DNA of 64,000 nt from Stenotrophomonas rhizophila (GTDB taxonomy: Bacteria; Pseudomonadota; Gammaproteobacteria; Xanthomonadales; Xanthomonadaceae), in NCBI RefSeq assembly GCF_007667275.1, contig NZ_VDQT01000004.1, positions 248,001 to 312,000 on the forward strand, given 5' to 3'. Under the pieces are notes generated by a model. It saw nothing but the letters and a program-made list of their open reading frames with translations, searched no databases and was not told where the DNA came from. The translations under genes were made by a program, and so were the position numbers. Of the stretch, positions 33,912 through 43,672 are shown piece after piece; positions within the stretch are counted from its first letter, which is position 1; each line of letters begins with the position of its first letter.

Positions 33912-34382
33912 TTACGGACGAACCAGGACCGATGCGGTTTCAACTGCGAAGGCCTGCAGGTCGTTCGGCGACGGGCGCACCTGCAGGGCCGGCAGGTTGA
34001 TGATGACGTCGCGTGCCAGCACGCCGGCGACCGAGGCCAGGGCACCCATGTAATCGGTGCTGCGGGTGTCCTGCTCGGCAGCCAGGGCTTCGCGCTGTTC
34101 GGCGGTCGGGCGGACTTCAACGGCGGCCAGGGTGGTGACGCGCTGGCTGTTGGCCAGTTCGGCGCGGTATTCGGCCACCTGGCCGGCGGTCGGCCGCACT
34201 TCCACCAGCGCCAGGGTCGGGATGCTGCTGGAGCGCTCGAGCTCGGCCTGGGCCAGCTGGTCGGCGGCGGGACGGACCTGCACGGTCGGCAGGGTGGTGA
34301 TGGCGGAAGCGGCATGCACGTTCGAAACAAACGCGGAGCCGGCGGCGAGGGCGATGGCGATTGCGATGGTCTTGGTGTTCAT
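33912..34382 (-). CDS. Secreted protein of four VRP repeats, unknown function
   Basis: The 156-residue protein has a signal peptide (1-24, ending V-H-A). The mature part is four copies of a unit of about 30 residues with the core [I/V]-x-x-L-x-x-[V/L]-x-V-R-P: T-T-L-P-T-V-Q-V-R-P, P-T-L-A-L-V-E-V-R-P, T-T-L-A-A-V-E-V-R-P and I-N-L-P-A-L-Q-V-R-P, each followed by a polar helix-like stretch (T-A-x-Q). Short beta strands alternating with helices suggest a small periplasmic repeat protein. I recognise no family. It is monocistronic, with a 400-base upstream gap. Confidence 0.75.
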   Translation of the reverse strand: MNTKTIAIAIALAAGSAFVSNVHAASAITTLPTVQVRPAADQLAQAELERSSSIPTLALVEVRPTAGQVAEYRAELANSQRVTTLAAVEVRPTAEQREALAAEQDTRSTDYMGALASVAGVLARDVIINLPALQVRPSPNDLQAFAVETASVLVRP

Positions 34383-34789
34383 GACGGGGCCTGTTTAGTG
34401 TTGTTGAGCGGTGGTGTGGTAGTAAGGTAGTACACCGAATCTGGGGATGCAAGAACAATCTTCAAATCTGGTGTTTTGTTCAGCGAGCAGTCATGTTGTG
34501 TTTGATCGCTCTTTTTCTGCATGTAGGGCACAGCAGGCTTCGTGCCAACTTTTAATCCTTGATTTGAAAGGGTTTTTATGCGGGAGACAGGTGTCCGCTG
34601 TCCGGACACCTGTCCGATTCCGGCGCGCCGCGCTGGCCGCAGAAGCGTTCAGGCAGGTCCCAGCGCCGCAAGCGACATGTGCGCTGCGTCCAGAAAGTTC
34701 CCCTACAAGGGCAATGACTGTTGGCCGATGCCGTAACCGGGCTGGGCGGGCTAGCATTCCGGCTTCACTTTCATGACCAAGGAACAGGA
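34383..34789. other. Long intergenic region before the M16 peptidase gene
   Basis: About 400 bases with no believable gene. The part at 34385-34560 is AT-rich and probably carries the promoter of the minus-strand VRP-repeat gene. An inverted repeat (34588-34612, stem CAGGTGTCCG) lies in the middle and may be a regulatory site or repeat element for the peptidase gene. Confidence 0.5.
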
Positions 34790-37633
34790 ATGACCGCCCA
34801 ACTTCGACCGCGTGCCGCGTTGCTGGCTGTTGCGCTCTCTGCCGCACTAGGCGGCCTGGCCCCGGCCCCGGTGATGGCCAAGCCCGCGCAGGTCGCCAAG
34901 GTCGACATTCCGTTCGAGCAGTTCACCCTTCCCAATGGCCTGCGCGTGGTGGTGCATACCGACCGCAAGGCGCCGATCGTGGCGGTGAACGTCTGGTACC
35001 ACGTGGGCAGCAAGGACGAACCGGCCGGCCGCACCGGCTTCGCGCACCTGTTCGAACACCTGATGTTCCAGGGCAGCGAAAACCACGCCGGCGAATACTT
35101 CGAGCCGTTCAAGCAGGTGGGGGTGACGGGCCAGAACGGCACCACCAACACCGACCGCACCAACTACTTCGAAAACGTGCCGACCACCGCGCTGGACATG
35201 GCGCTGTGGATGGAGTCCGACCGCATGGGCCACCTGCTCGGCGCGATCGACCAGGCCGCGCTCGACGAACAGCGCGGCGTGGTCCAGAACGAAAAGCGCC
35301 AGGGCGAGAACCAGCCCTATGGCCAGGTGTGGGAAAAGCTCAGCCGCGCCATGTACCCGGAAGGCCACCCGTACCACCACGGCGTGATCGGTTCGATGAA
35401 CGACCTCAACGCAGCCTCGCTGGAGGACGTCAAGAACTGGTTCCGCACCTGGTACGGCCCCAACAACGCGGTGCTGGTGCTGGCCGGCGACATCGACGTG
35501 GCCACCGCAAAAGAGAAGGTCGCCCGCTACTTCGGCGACATCCCGGCCGGCCCGAGCATGGCGCAGCCGGCGGTCAACGTCGCCAGGCGCGACGCGTCGA
35601 CCCGCGAAACGATGACCGACAAGGTGCCGCAGGCGCGCATCTACCGCGCCTGGAATGTCGCCCAGACCGGCACCACCGACATCGACCAGCTGCAGCTGTT
35701 CGCGCAGGTGCTGGGCGGGGCCAAATCCTCGCGCCTGGACCAGCGCCTGCTGCACCAGGACAAGCTGGTGGACAACGTCAGCGCCGGTGCCTACACCTCG
35801 CAGCTGGGCTCCAACTTCATGATCATGGCCACCGTGAAGCAGGGCGTGGACCCGGCCAAGGTCGAAGCGATCATCGACGAGGAAGTGCGCCGCCTGGTCA
35901 AGGACGGTCCCACCGCCGATGAGTTGAGCCGTGGCAAGACCGCCTTCCGCGCCGGCTTCATCCGTGGCATCGAACGCATTGGCGGCTTCGGCGGCAAGGC
36001 CGACGCGCTGGCCGAATGCACCGTGTTCGAGGGCGACCCGGGCTGCTTCCGTCGCTCGCTGGCCACCATCGACGCGGCCACTGCCGCCGACGTGCGCGCG
36101 GTTGGCGCCAAGTGGCTGGGCCCGGGCGACCACACCCTGGTGGTCGAGCCGGGCGCCCGCGTGGCGCTGCCGGAACTGCCGTCGGCCACGCCCAAGCCGT
36201 TCACTGTGCCGGCCGTGGACCCGAAGTTCACCACCACCGCTGCCCAGCTCGACCGCAGCACCGGCGTGCCGCAGACCAAGAGCTTCCCGGAACTGAAGTT
36301 CCCGCAGCTGCACCGCGCCACGCTGAAGAACGGCACCCAGGTCATCCTGGCCGAGCGCCACGACATTCCGGTGGTGCAGTTCAGCTATGAGTTCCCGGGC
36401 GGCTTCACCGCCGACCAGGGTCGCAAGTCCGGTACCGCCAACTTCACCATGGACCTGATGGGCGAAGGCGCCGGCAAGCTGGGCGCACTGCCGTTCGCCA
36501 ATGCCGCCGACGCGCTGGGCGCCAGCCTGGGCGCCTCGGCCTCGCTGGATGGCGCCAGCGTTTACCTGTCGGCGCTGAAGGAAAACCTGGCACCGTCGCT
36601 GGCCCTGTATGCCGACATGCTGCGCCAGCCGCGCTTCGACCAGGCCGAGATCGACCGGGTCAAGGCAACCTGGATCGCCGGCATCCAGCAGGAGAAGGTG
36701 AACCCCAGCGCTGCCGCCATGCGGGTGCTGCCGCCGCTGCTGTACGGCGCCGGCCATCCGTACGCGATTCCGTTCACCGGCAGCGGCAACGAGGCGGACA
36801 TACAGTCGCTCACCCGCGCCGACCTGGTCGACTTCCACCGCGACTGGCTGCGTCCGGAGCAGGGCACCCTGATCGTGGTGGGCGACACCACCCTGAAGGA
36901 AATCGTGCCCCTGCTGGAGCGCCAGTTCGGCGACTGGAAGAGCACCGGCCCGGCGCCGCAGGCCAAGCCGCCGGTCGACGTGGCCCGTCCGGCCAAGGCG
37001 CGCGTGTACCTGATCGACCAGCCCGGCGCGGTGCAGGCCAACCTGTATGCCGGCCAGGTGGTGCCCTCGACCATGGACACCGGCGCTACCCGCTTCGATA
37101 TCGCCAATGGCGTGCTCGGTGGCGACTTCACCTCGCGCCTGAACATGAACCTGCGCGAGGAAAAGCACTGGTCCTACGGCGCGCGCACCATGGCCGTCGG
37201 CACCCTGGGCCAGCGCCCGTGGATGGGCATGGCCCCGGTGCAGATCGACAAGACCGCTGACGCGATGAAGGAAATGCAGAAGGAGATCGCCGATTTCGCG
37301 TCCGGCGCCGAAGCGATCAGCCCGGCCGAGGTCACCCGCATCCGCAACATCCAGAACCTGAGCCTGCCGGGCGCCTACGAGACCGCCAGCGCCGTGCTGG
37401 GCACCATCAGCGGCCTGGTCCGCTACCAGCGCCCGGACGACTACGTGTTCAAGCGCAAGGCCGAGATCGAGGCCATGACCCCGGCCCAGGTGCAGCAGGC
37501 GGCCGCCACGCTGAACCCGAAGACCCTGACCTGGGTGGTGGTGGGCGACCTGAAGCAGATCGAAGCCCCGGTGCGCGCGCTGGACCTGGGCGAGGTGACG
37601 ATCATCGACGCCGAAGGCAAGCCGGTGAATTAA
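34790..37633 (+). CDS. Two-domain M16 (insulinase/pitrilysin) zinc peptidase, periplasmic
   Basis: The 947-residue protein has a signal peptide (about 1-30, ending V-M-A-K), then an active M16 domain with the inverted zinc site H-L-F-E-H and a downstream glutamate in E-K-R-Q-G-E. Inactive M16_C regions and a second M16-like half begin near 505 (T-L-K-N-G-T-Q-V-I-L-A-E-R-H). The double-length arrangement is that of periplasmic pitrilysin-like peptidases. ATG 34790 follows AGGAACAGGA and begins the signal. It is monocistronic, followed by a REP element. Confidence 0.93.
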   Translation: MTAQLRPRAALLAVALSAALGGLAPAPVMAKPAQVAKVDIPFEQFTLPNGLRVVVHTDRKAPIVAVNVWYHVGSKDEPAGRTGFAHLFEHLMFQGSENHAGEYFEPFKQVGVTGQNGTTNTDRTNYFENVPTTALDMALWMESDRMGHLLGAIDQAALDEQRGVVQNEKRQGENQPYGQVWEKLSRAMYPEGHPYHHGVIGSMNDLNAASLEDVKNWFRTWYGPNNAVLVLAGDIDVATAKEKVARYFGDIPAGPSMAQPAVNVARRDASTRETMTDKVPQARIYRAWNVAQTGTTDIDQLQLFAQVLGGAKSSRLDQRLLHQDKLVDNVSAGAYTSQLGSNFMIMATVKQGVDPAKVEAIIDEEVRRLVKDGPTADELSRGKTAFRAGFIRGIERIGGFGGKADALAECTVFEGDPGCFRRSLATIDAATAADVRAVGAKWLGPGDHTLVVEPGARVALPELPSATPKPFTVPAVDPKFTTTAAQLDRSTGVPQTKSFPELKFPQLHRATLKNGTQVILAERHDIPVVQFSYEFPGGFTADQGRKSGTANFTMDLMGEGAGKLGALPFANAADALGASLGASASLDGASVYLSALKENLAPSLALYADMLRQPRFDQAEIDRVKATWIAGIQQEKVNPSAAAMRVLPPLLYGAGHPYAIPFTGSGNEADIQSLTRADLVDFHRDWLRPEQGTLIVVGDTTLKEIVPLLERQFGDWKSTGPAPQAKPPVDVARPAKARVYLIDQPGAVQANLYAGQVVPSTMDTGATRFDIANGVLGGDFTSRLNMNLREEKHWSYGARTMAVGTLGQRPWMGMAPVQIDKTADAMKEMQKEIADFASGAEAISPAEVTRIRNIQNLSLPGAYETASAVLGTISGLVRYQRPDDYVFKRKAEIEAMTPAQVQQAAATLNPKTLTWVVVGDLKQIEAPVRALDLGEVTIIDAEGKPVN

Positions 37634-37646
37634 GGCCCAACCCTCC

Positions 37647-37671
37647 GTAGAGCCGGGCTCTGCCCGGCTGC
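37647..37671 (+). repeat. SMAG REP palindrome
   Basis: GTAGAGCCGGGCTCTGCCCG continues into GCTGC: a GTAG-headed stem-loop of the SMAG type, after the M16 peptidase stop. Confidence 0.75.
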
Positions 37672-37742
37672 TCGGGGTCCATGCACCCGCGATTCAGCCC
37701 GTTCAGGCACACTGCCAATCTCATCTTCACGAGCCCTCCGCC

Positions 37743-38060
37743 ATGCGCATCCTGCTGCTTTCCGTCCTGACCCTCAGCGCCACCGCCTGCACCTGGGTGC
37801 CGATCGAACCGGTGGGCAAGACGGTGCGGGTGCTGCCGGCCGGGCCGGTTCCCAGCGGCTGCATCGACAAGGGCGAGGTGGTGGTGAGCGTGAAGAGCAA
37901 GGTCGGCTTCTACAACCGCAACCCGCTGCGGGTGCAGGAAGAGCTGGAAACCCTGGCCCGCAACGAGGCCCCCAGCGCCGGGGCCAATGCGGTCCAGGCC
38001 TCGGGCCTGCCGGCCGACGGCAGCCAGCGTTTCAAGGCATTCCAGTGCCCGCCGCGCTGA
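37743..38060 (+). CDS. DUF4156-family lipoprotein
   Basis: The 105-residue protein has a lipoprotein signal with lipobox S-A-T-A-C (Cys16). The mature part ends with a structured region around L-E-T-L-A-R-N-E-A-P-S-A-G-A-N-A-V-Q, the conserved R-N-E-A-x-x-x-G-A-N motif of DUF4156 proteins. It should be lipid-anchored, but its role is not known. It stands alone between the M16 gene and oleA. Confidence 0.8.
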   Translation: MRILLLSVLTLSATACTWVPIEPVGKTVRVLPAGPVPSGCIDKGEVVVSVKSKVGFYNRNPLRVQEELETLARNEAPSAGANAVQASGLPADGSQRFKAFQCPPR

Positions 38061-38172
38061 ATCGCTCACGTTTCTGCCGCACCATACGCCTGAACGTGAA
38101 TTCGTAAAGGTGCGGTGAAGGCCCGGGGGGCTTACAATAGCGCCCCCTTTGCCTGAGCCTTGGCGCTAACTG

Positions 38173-39189
38173 ATGCTCTTCAAGAATGTATCGATCGCCG
38201 GCCTGGCGCACATCGACGCGCCGCATACGCTGACGTCCAAGGAAATCAACGAACGTCTGCAGCCGACGCTGGACCGCCTGGGTATCCGCACCGACGTGCT
38301 CGGCGATATCGCCGGCATCCACGCCCGCCGCCTGTGGGACGCGGACATGCTCGCCTCCGACGCCGCCACCCTGGCCGCGCGCAAGGCGCTGGAAGACGCC
38401 GGCATCGGCGCCGACAAGATTGGCCTGCTGGTCAACACCTCGGTCAGCCGCGACTACCTGGAGCCGTCCACGGCCAGCATCGTCTCGGGCAACCTGGGCG
38501 TCAGCGACCAGTGCATGACCTTCGACGTCGCCAACGCCTGCCTGGCCTTCATCAACGGCATGGACATCGCCGCCCGCATGCTGGAACGCGGCGAGATCGA
38601 CTATGCGCTGATCGTCGACGGCGAAACCGCCAACCTGGTGTACGAGAAGACCCTCGAGCGCATGGCCCTGCCGGGCGTGACCGCCGACGACTTCCGCAAC
38701 GAGATGGCCGCCCTGACCCTGGGCTGCGGTGCCGCTGCCATGGTGATGGCGCGTACCGAACTGGTACCCGACGCGCCGCGCTACCGCGGCGGCGTGACCC
38801 GTTCGGCCACCGAATGGAACCAGCTGTGCCGGGGCAACCTGGACCGCATGGTCACCGACACCCGCATGCTGCTGATCGAAGGCATCAAGCTGGCCCAGAA
38901 GACCTTCATCGCCGCCCGCGAAGCGCTGGGCTGGGCCGTGGAAGAGCTGGACCAGTTCGTGATCCACCAGGTCAGCCAGCCGCACACCGCTGCGTTCATC
39001 AAGAACTTCGGCATCGACCCGAAGAAGGTGATGACCATCTTCGGCGAGCACGGCAACATCGGCCCGGCCTCGGTGCCGATCGTGCTGAGCAAGCTCAAGG
39101 AGCTGGGCCGCCTGAAGAAGGGCGACCGCATCGCCCTGCTCGGCATCGGCTCAGGCCTGAACTGCTCGATGGCGGAAGTGGTCTGGTAA
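38173..39189 (+). CDS. oleA: OleA, acyl-CoA head-to-head Claisen condensing enzyme
   Basis: The 338-residue thiolase-superfamily enzyme has nucleophile Cys123 in D-V-A-N-A-C-L-A-F and the OleA-specific general base Glu97 in L-E-P-S-T (matching C143 and E117 of the tagged Xanthomonas protein). The C-terminal histidine is in F-V-I-H-Q-V-S and the asparagine in H-G-N-I-G. It joins two fatty acyl-CoAs to a 2-alkyl-3-keto acid, the first step of long-chain olefin synthesis. A TACAAT box at about 38134-38139 is a possible -10. An intrinsic terminator follows, separating it from oleB. Confidence 0.95.
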   Translation: MLFKNVSIAGLAHIDAPHTLTSKEINERLQPTLDRLGIRTDVLGDIAGIHARRLWDADMLASDAATLAARKALEDAGIGADKIGLLVNTSVSRDYLEPSTASIVSGNLGVSDQCMTFDVANACLAFINGMDIAARMLERGEIDYALIVDGETANLVYEKTLERMALPGVTADDFRNEMAALTLGCGAAAMVMARTELVPDAPRYRGGVTRSATEWNQLCRGNLDRMVTDTRMLLIEGIKLAQKTFIAAREALGWAVEELDQFVIHQVSQPHTAAFIKNFGIDPKKVMTIFGEHGNIGPASVPIVLSKLKELGRLKKGDRIALLGIGSGLNCSMAEVVW

Positions 39190-39231
39190 ACCGGCGCGGC
39201 AGCCCTGCGCTGCGCGAAGGTTCCAACATCC

Positions 39232-39256
39232 AAGGGCCGGTTATTCCGGCCCTTTT
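39232..39256 (+). terminator. Intrinsic terminator between oleA and oleB
   Basis: AAGGGCCGG, a five-base loop and CCGGCCCTTTT form a perfect 9-bp stem followed by a T run, 43 bases after the oleA stop and 16 before oleB. It is the best Rho-independent terminator in the window and would strongly limit read-through from oleA. Confidence 0.88.
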
Positions 39257-39271
39257 CACAGGTGCGATTGC

Positions 39272-40162
39272 ATGCCCAAGCTTCCCGGTTACCCCACCCA
39301 TCCGCAGCGCTTCGAGGTCCGCCCCGGCCTGTCGATGAGCTACCTCGACGAAGGCCCGCGCGACGGCGAGGTGGTGGTGATGGTCCACGGCAACCCGTCG
39401 TGGAGCTATTACTGGCGCACCCTGGTGGCCGGGTTGTCGGATCGCTACCGCTGCATCGTGCCGGACCACATCGGCATGGGCCTGTCGGACAAGCCCGACG
39501 ACGCGCATTACGACTACACCCTGCAGTCGCGCGTGGACGACCTGGACGCGCTGCTGGCGCACCTGGGCATCACCGGCCCGGTGACCCTGGCCGTGCACGA
39601 CTGGGGCGGCATGATCGGCTTTGGCTGGGCGCTGTCCCACCACGCCCAGGTCAAGCGGCTGGTGGTGCTCAATACCGCCGCCTTCCCGATGCCGGCGGCG
39701 AAGAAGATGCCGTGGCAGATCGCACTGGGCCGGCACTGGAAGATCGGCGAGTGGATCATCCGCAGCTTCAACGCGTTCTCCTCCGGCGCTTCCTGGCTGG
39801 GCGTGGAACGGAAGATGCCGGCCGACGTGCGCCGCGCCTACGTGTCGCCGTACAACAGCTACGCCAACCGGATCAGCACGATCCGCTTCATGCAGGACAT
39901 CCCGCTCAGCCCGGCCGACAGGGCCTGGTCGCTGCTGGAGCGCGCCGGCCAGGCGCTGCCGTCGTTCGCTGACCGTCCGGCGTTCATTGGCTGGGGCCTG
40001 CGCGACTTCGTGTTCGACCACCATTTCCTGGCAGGTTTCCAGGCCGCGCTGCCGCAGGCGCAGGTGCACGCCTTCGAAGACGCCGGGCACTACGTGCTGG
40101 AAGACAAGCATGAAGTGCTGGTGCCGGAGATCCGCGCGTTCCTGGACCAGAATCCGATTTAA
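39272..40162 (+). CDS. oleB: OleB, beta-lactone decarboxylase (haloalkane-dehalogenase-like)
   Basis: The 296-residue alpha/beta hydrolase has oxyanion region H-G-N-P-S-W-S-Y, nucleophile Asp110 in V-H-D-W-G-G, the acid loop after W-G-L-R-D and the histidine in D-A-G-H-Y. An Asp rather than Ser nucleophile is the mark of the dehalogenase branch, in which OleB decarboxylates the beta-lactone made by OleC to give the cis-olefin. It lies downstream of an intrinsic terminator, so it may need read-through or its own promoter. A REP pair follows. Confidence 0.92.
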   Translation: MPKLPGYPTHPQRFEVRPGLSMSYLDEGPRDGEVVVMVHGNPSWSYYWRTLVAGLSDRYRCIVPDHIGMGLSDKPDDAHYDYTLQSRVDDLDALLAHLGITGPVTLAVHDWGGMIGFGWALSHHAQVKRLVVLNTAAFPMPAAKKMPWQIALGRHWKIGEWIIRSFNAFSSGASWLGVERKMPADVRRAYVSPYNSYANRISTIRFMQDIPLSPADRAWSLLERAGQALPSFADRPAFIGWGLRDFVFDHHFLAGFQAALPQAQVHAFEDAGHYVLEDKHEVLVPEIRAFLDQNPI

Positions 40163-40167
40163 CGGGC

Positions 40168-40244
40168 GTGACGACCAACGGTCGTCACCTACCGAGGGTT
40201 GGCGTGGCGGGCACGGGCGGTAGGTGACGACCGTTGGTCGTCAC
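40168..40244. repeat. Inverted pair of REP palindromes
   Basis: GTGACGACC-stem followed by CTACC at 40168-40193, and the mirror copy starting GGTAGGTGACGACC at 40219-40244. The two SMAG-type units face each other between oleB and the antisense cysteine-cluster gene. Confidence 0.8.
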
Positions 40245-40253
40245 ACGCACGGG

Positions 40254-40631
40254 TCACGCCGCGTCCGGCTGGCCCTCGCCATCCCGCCACGCCCAACTCT
40301 CCAGGCTCAACGCTGGCAGCCCGTGGATCGCCCGCGCCTTGTCGCACTGCGGGCTGGCCTTGCCGTACTCCCACGACGCGTCCACCTCACGGCACACGCT
40401 GGGCCGGTTGGGGTGGATGCTGCAGCGCGAATACACGCCGATCTCCGCATCCAGCGCCACGCAGCGCACCGGTTTGGAATGGGTACCGCGCATGCACAGG
40501 CGGTGCGGGTCGAGCGGTTCGGTCAGCTGGTGCGGCACACCGCCAGGGGTGACCTCGTCCGATTCCATCCAGTGGAAGGCCACGCGGTACTGGGTGCAGC
40601 AGGCGCCGCACGTCATGCAGGGATGGGACAT
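40254..40631 (-). CDS. YkgJ-type cysteine-cluster protein, antisense inside the ole cluster
   Basis: The 125-residue protein begins with the YkgJ motif C-M-T-C-G-A-C-C and has further cysteines in L-C-M-R-G, V-R-C-V-A-L-D, S-R-C-S-I-H-P-N-R-P-S-V-C and P-Q-C. Spaced cysteines of this kind bind zinc or an iron-sulfur centre in the UPF0153/CxxCxxCC family; the function is unknown. ATG 40631 starts at the motif. It runs opposite to oleB and oleC, with its 5' end 102 bases from oleC, so the oleC promoter and this gene's promoter share that gap. Confidence 0.88.
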   Translation of the reverse strand: MSHPCMTCGACCTQYRVAFHWMESDEVTPGGVPHQLTEPLDPHRLCMRGTHSKPVRCVALDAEIGVYSRCSIHPNRPSVCREVDASWEYGKASPQCDKARAIHGLPALSLESWAWRDGEGQPDAA

Positions 40632-40733
40632 GGGCGTGCCGCCTCGGGCGGCAGGGGATGGAAAGGCGAGGCGCGAATTTTCCACGCCGGCGGCCGCCGC
40701 GCAAGAATTTTCTGCAGCGGCGACAATGAACGG

Positions 40734-42389
40734 ATGAACAGCCCGATCAACATCGCCGCACGCCTGCCGGAACTGGCCCGCGAACGCCCCGACCAGATCG
40801 CCATCCGCTGCCCCGGCAGGCCCGGTCCGGACGGCATGGCGCGCTATGACGTGACCCTGGATTACCGCACCCTGGATGCCCGCAGCGACGCCATGGCGGC
40901 CGGCCTGGCCGCCTACGGCATCGGCCGCGGGGTGCGCGCGGTGGTGATGGTGCGGCCCTCGCCGGAGTTCTTCCTGCTGATGTTCGCCCTGTTCAAGAAC
41001 GGCGCGGTGCCGGTGCTGGTCGACCCCGGCATCGACAAGCGCGCGCTGAAACAGTGCCTGGACGAAGCCCAGCCGGAGGCGTTCATCGGCATCGGCCTGG
41101 CGCATGTGGCGCGGCTGGTACTGCGCTGGTGTCCGGGCGCCAGGCGCCTGGTCACGGTCGGCCGGCGCTGGGGCTGGGGCGGTACCACGCTGGCCCGGCT
41201 GGAAGCGGCCGGCACGGCCCACCCGCAGCCGATCGCCAGCACCGACGGCGATGACGTGGCGGCCCTGCTGTTCACCAGCGGCTCCACCGGCGTGCCCAAG
41301 GGCGTGGTCTACCGCCACCGGCACTTCGTGGGCCAGGTGGAGCTGCTGCGTGCGGCGTTCGGCATGGAGGCGGGAGGTGTCGACCTGCCGACCTTCCCGC
41401 CGTTCGCGCTGTTCGACCCGGCACTGGGCCTGACCTCGGTCATTCCCGACATGGACCCGACCCGCCCGGCCAAGGCCGACCCGCGCAAGCTGCATGACGC
41501 CATCACCCGCTTTGGGGTGACCCAGCTGTTCGGTTCACCCGCGCTGATGCGGGTGCTGGCCGACCACGGCCAGCCGCTGCCGGGCGTACGCCGGGTGACC
41601 TCGGCCGGTGCACCGGTACCGCCGGACGTGGTGGCCCGGATCCGCCGGCTGCTGCCCGAAGACGCCCAGTTCTGGACCCCGTACGGCGCCACCGAATGCC
41701 TGCCGGTGGCGGTGATCGAGGGACGCGAACTGGAAAGCACCCGCCAGGCCACCGAAGCCGGCGCCGGCACCTGCGTGGGCCGGGTGGTGCCGCCCAACCA
41801 GGTGCGCATCATCGCCATCGACGACGCACCGCTGCCGGACTGGTCGCAGGCGCGCGAAGTGGCCACCGGCGTGGTCGGTGAAATCACCGTGGCCGGGCCC
41901 ACCGCCACCGACAGCTACTTCAACCGCCCGCAGGCCACGGCCGCGGCCAAGATCAGCGAGACCCTGGCCGACGGCAGCACGCGGGTGGTGCACCGCATGG
42001 GCGATGTCGGCTACTTCGACGGCGACGGCCGGCTGTGGTTCTGCGGGCGCAAAACCCAGCGCCTGGAGACCGCGCACGGCCCGCTGTACACCGAACAGGT
42101 AGAACCGATCTTCAACGCGCTGGACGGCATCGCCCGCACTGCACTGGTCGGGGTCGGCGCGGCCGGCGCGCAGCTGCCGGTGCTCTGCTACGAACTGCAG
42201 CCGGGCGTGGCCGATTCGCCGGCCCTGCAGCAGCGGTTGCGCGCCGAAGCGGCCGCGCATGCGGGCACGGTGCGCATCGAACGCTTCCTCGCGCACCCCG
42301 GCTTCCCCGTCGACATCCGTCACAACGCCAAGATCGGCCGCGAGAAACTCACGGCCTGGGCCGTTACCCGAATGGAACAGCACGCATGA
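40734..42389 (+). CDS. oleC: OleC, beta-lactone synthetase (AMP-binding enzyme)
   Basis: The 551-residue ANL-superfamily enzyme has P-loop [19 protein letters not shown] and the C-terminal lysine segment [10 protein letters not shown]. In olefin synthesis it closes the 2-alkyl-3-hydroxy acid to a beta-lactone using ATP. The ATG at 40734 was chosen because the domain begins there; upstream frame is the reverse face of the YkgJ gene. The stop overlaps oleD by four bases (ATGA). Confidence 0.94.
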   Translation: MNSPINIAARLPELARERPDQIAIRCPGRPGPDGMARYDVTLDYRTLDARSDAMAAGLAAYGIGRGVRAVVMVRPSPEFFLLMFALFKNGAVPVLVDPGIDKRALKQCLDEAQPEAFIGIGLAHVARLVLRWCPGARRLVTVGRRWGWGGTTLARLEAAGTAHPQPIASTDGDDVAALLFTSGSTGVPKGVVYRHRHFVGQVELLRAAFGMEAGGVDLPTFPPFALFDPALGLTSVIPDMDPTRPAKADPRKLHDAITRFGVTQLFGSPALMRVLADHGQPLPGVRRVTSAGAPVPPDVVARIRRLLPEDAQFWTPYGATECLPVAVIEGRELESTRQATEAGAGTCVGRVVPPNQVRIIAIDDAPLPDWSQAREVATGVVGEITVAGPTATDSYFNRPQATAAAKISETLADGSTRVVHRMGDVGYFDGDGRLWFCGRKTQRLETAHGPLYTEQVEPIFNALDGIARTALVGVGAAGAQLPVLCYELQPGVADSPALQQRLRAEAAAHAGTVRIERFLAHPGFPVDIRHNAKIGREKLTAWAVTRMEQHA

Positions 42390-43396
42390 AGATTCTCGTC
42401 ACCGGCGGCGGTGGTTTCCTTGGCCAGGCCCTGTGCCGCGGCCTGGTCGCGCGCGGCCATGAGGTACTCAGCTTCAACCGTGGCGATTACCCGCCGCTGG
42501 CCGCGCTGGGCGTCGGCCAGATCCGCGGCGACCTGGCCGACGCCGACGCGGTGCGGCATGCGGTGGCCGGGGTGGACGCGGTATTCCACAACGGCGCCAA
42601 GGCCGGCGCCTGGGGCAGCTACGAGAGCTACCACCAGGCCAACGTGGTCGGCACCGACAACGTCATCGCCGCCTGCCGCACGCACGGCGTGCGCACGCTG
42701 GTGTACACCTCCACCCCGAGCGTCACCCACCGCGCCACCCATCCGGTGGAAGGGCTGGGCGCCGACGAGGTGCCCTACGGCGAAGATTTTCAGGCGCCGT
42801 ATGCCGCCACCAAGACCATCGCCGAACAGCGCGTGCTGGCCGCCAACGATGCGACCCTGGCCACCGTCGCGCTGCGCCCGCGCCTGATCTGGGGCCCGGG
42901 CGACCAGCAGTTGGTACCGCGCCTGGCCGAACGCGCGCGTGCCGGTCGCCTGCGCTTCGTGGGCGACGGCAACAACCTGGTCGATACCACCTATATCGAC
43001 AACGCCGCGCTGGCGCATTTCCTCGCCTTCGAGCACCTCGCCCCGGGCGCGGCCTGCGCGGGCAAGGCGTACTTCATCTCCAACGGCGAGCCGTTGCCGA
43101 TGCGCGAGCTGGTCAACAAACTGATGGCCGCCGTCGGCGCGCCACCGGTGCAGAAGTCGATCAGCTTCAAGACCGCTTACCGCATCGGTGCCGTGGCCGA
43201 GCGGCTGTGGCCACTGCTGCGCCTGCGTGGCGAACCGCCGATGACCCGCTTCCTGGCCGAGCAGCTGTGCACCCCCCACTGGTACAGCATGGAACCGGCC
43301 CGACGCGACTTCGGCTACGTGCCTCAGGTCAGCATTGACGAGGGTCTCACGAGGCTGAAGGCTTCATCGCGCATCGAGATTCCCATCACTTCCTGA
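42386..43396 (+). CDS. oleD: OleD, NADPH-dependent 2-alkyl-3-ketoacid reductase
   Basis: The 336-residue extended short-chain dehydrogenase has the nucleotide motif T-G-G-G-G-F-L-G-Q at its very N-terminus and the catalytic Y-A-A-T-K motif at about residue 140. OleD reduces the OleA product to the 3-hydroxy acid used by OleC. It is translationally coupled to oleC and is the last gene of the cluster. Confidence 0.94.
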   Translation: MKILVTGGGGFLGQALCRGLVARGHEVLSFNRGDYPPLAALGVGQIRGDLADADAVRHAVAGVDAVFHNGAKAGAWGSYESYHQANVVGTDNVIAACRTHGVRTLVYTSTPSVTHRATHPVEGLGADEVPYGEDFQAPYAATKTIAEQRVLAANDATLATVALRPRLIWGPGDQQLVPRLAERARAGRLRFVGDGNNLVDTTYIDNAALAHFLAFEHLAPGAACAGKAYFISNGEPLPMRELVNKLMAAVGAPPVQKSISFKTAYRIGAVAERLWPLLRLRGEPPMTRFLAEQLCTPHWYSMEPARRDFGYVPQVSIDEGLTRLKASSRIEIPITS

Positions 43397-43457
43397 ACAC
43401 CGCGCCTTGGTGAATATGGCAGCACGCCAATCCGGCACGCACGACGCGAGGATCGAC

Positions 43458-43613
43458 ATGCTGCACTACGCCGTAATCTTTTTTGTTATCGCCATCATCG
43501 CGGCGGTGCTTGGCTTCTCCGGCATTGCCGGCGCCGCCAGCAACGTTGCCTGGATTCTGTTCGTGGTGTTCCTGATCCTTGCGATCATCTCGATGTTCCG
43601 CAAGCGAGGGTAG
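43458..43613 (+). CDS. DUF1328 (YtjA-like) small membrane protein
   Basis: The 51-residue protein is two membrane helices: [18 protein letters not shown] and [14 protein letters not shown], separated by G-I-A-G-A-A. This is the DUF1328 pattern. ATG 43458 follows GAGGATCGAC and was chosen over an upstream frame start that adds a charged tail. The function is unknown; relatives are often stress-induced. Confidence 0.9.
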   Translation: MLHYAVIFFVIAIIAAVLGFSGIAGAASNVAWILFVVFLILAIISMFRKRG

Positions 43614-43672
43614 TAGCGCAGGATCCGGTCCGCCCCCTCTCTCCGGGCAGACAGAATCCAGCGCAAACCGCC

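Noticed and set aside
34847..37168. 773-codon open frame on the minus strand
   Set aside because: It is antisense to the M16 peptidase, which has clear catalytic motifs; the antisense product is low-complexity.
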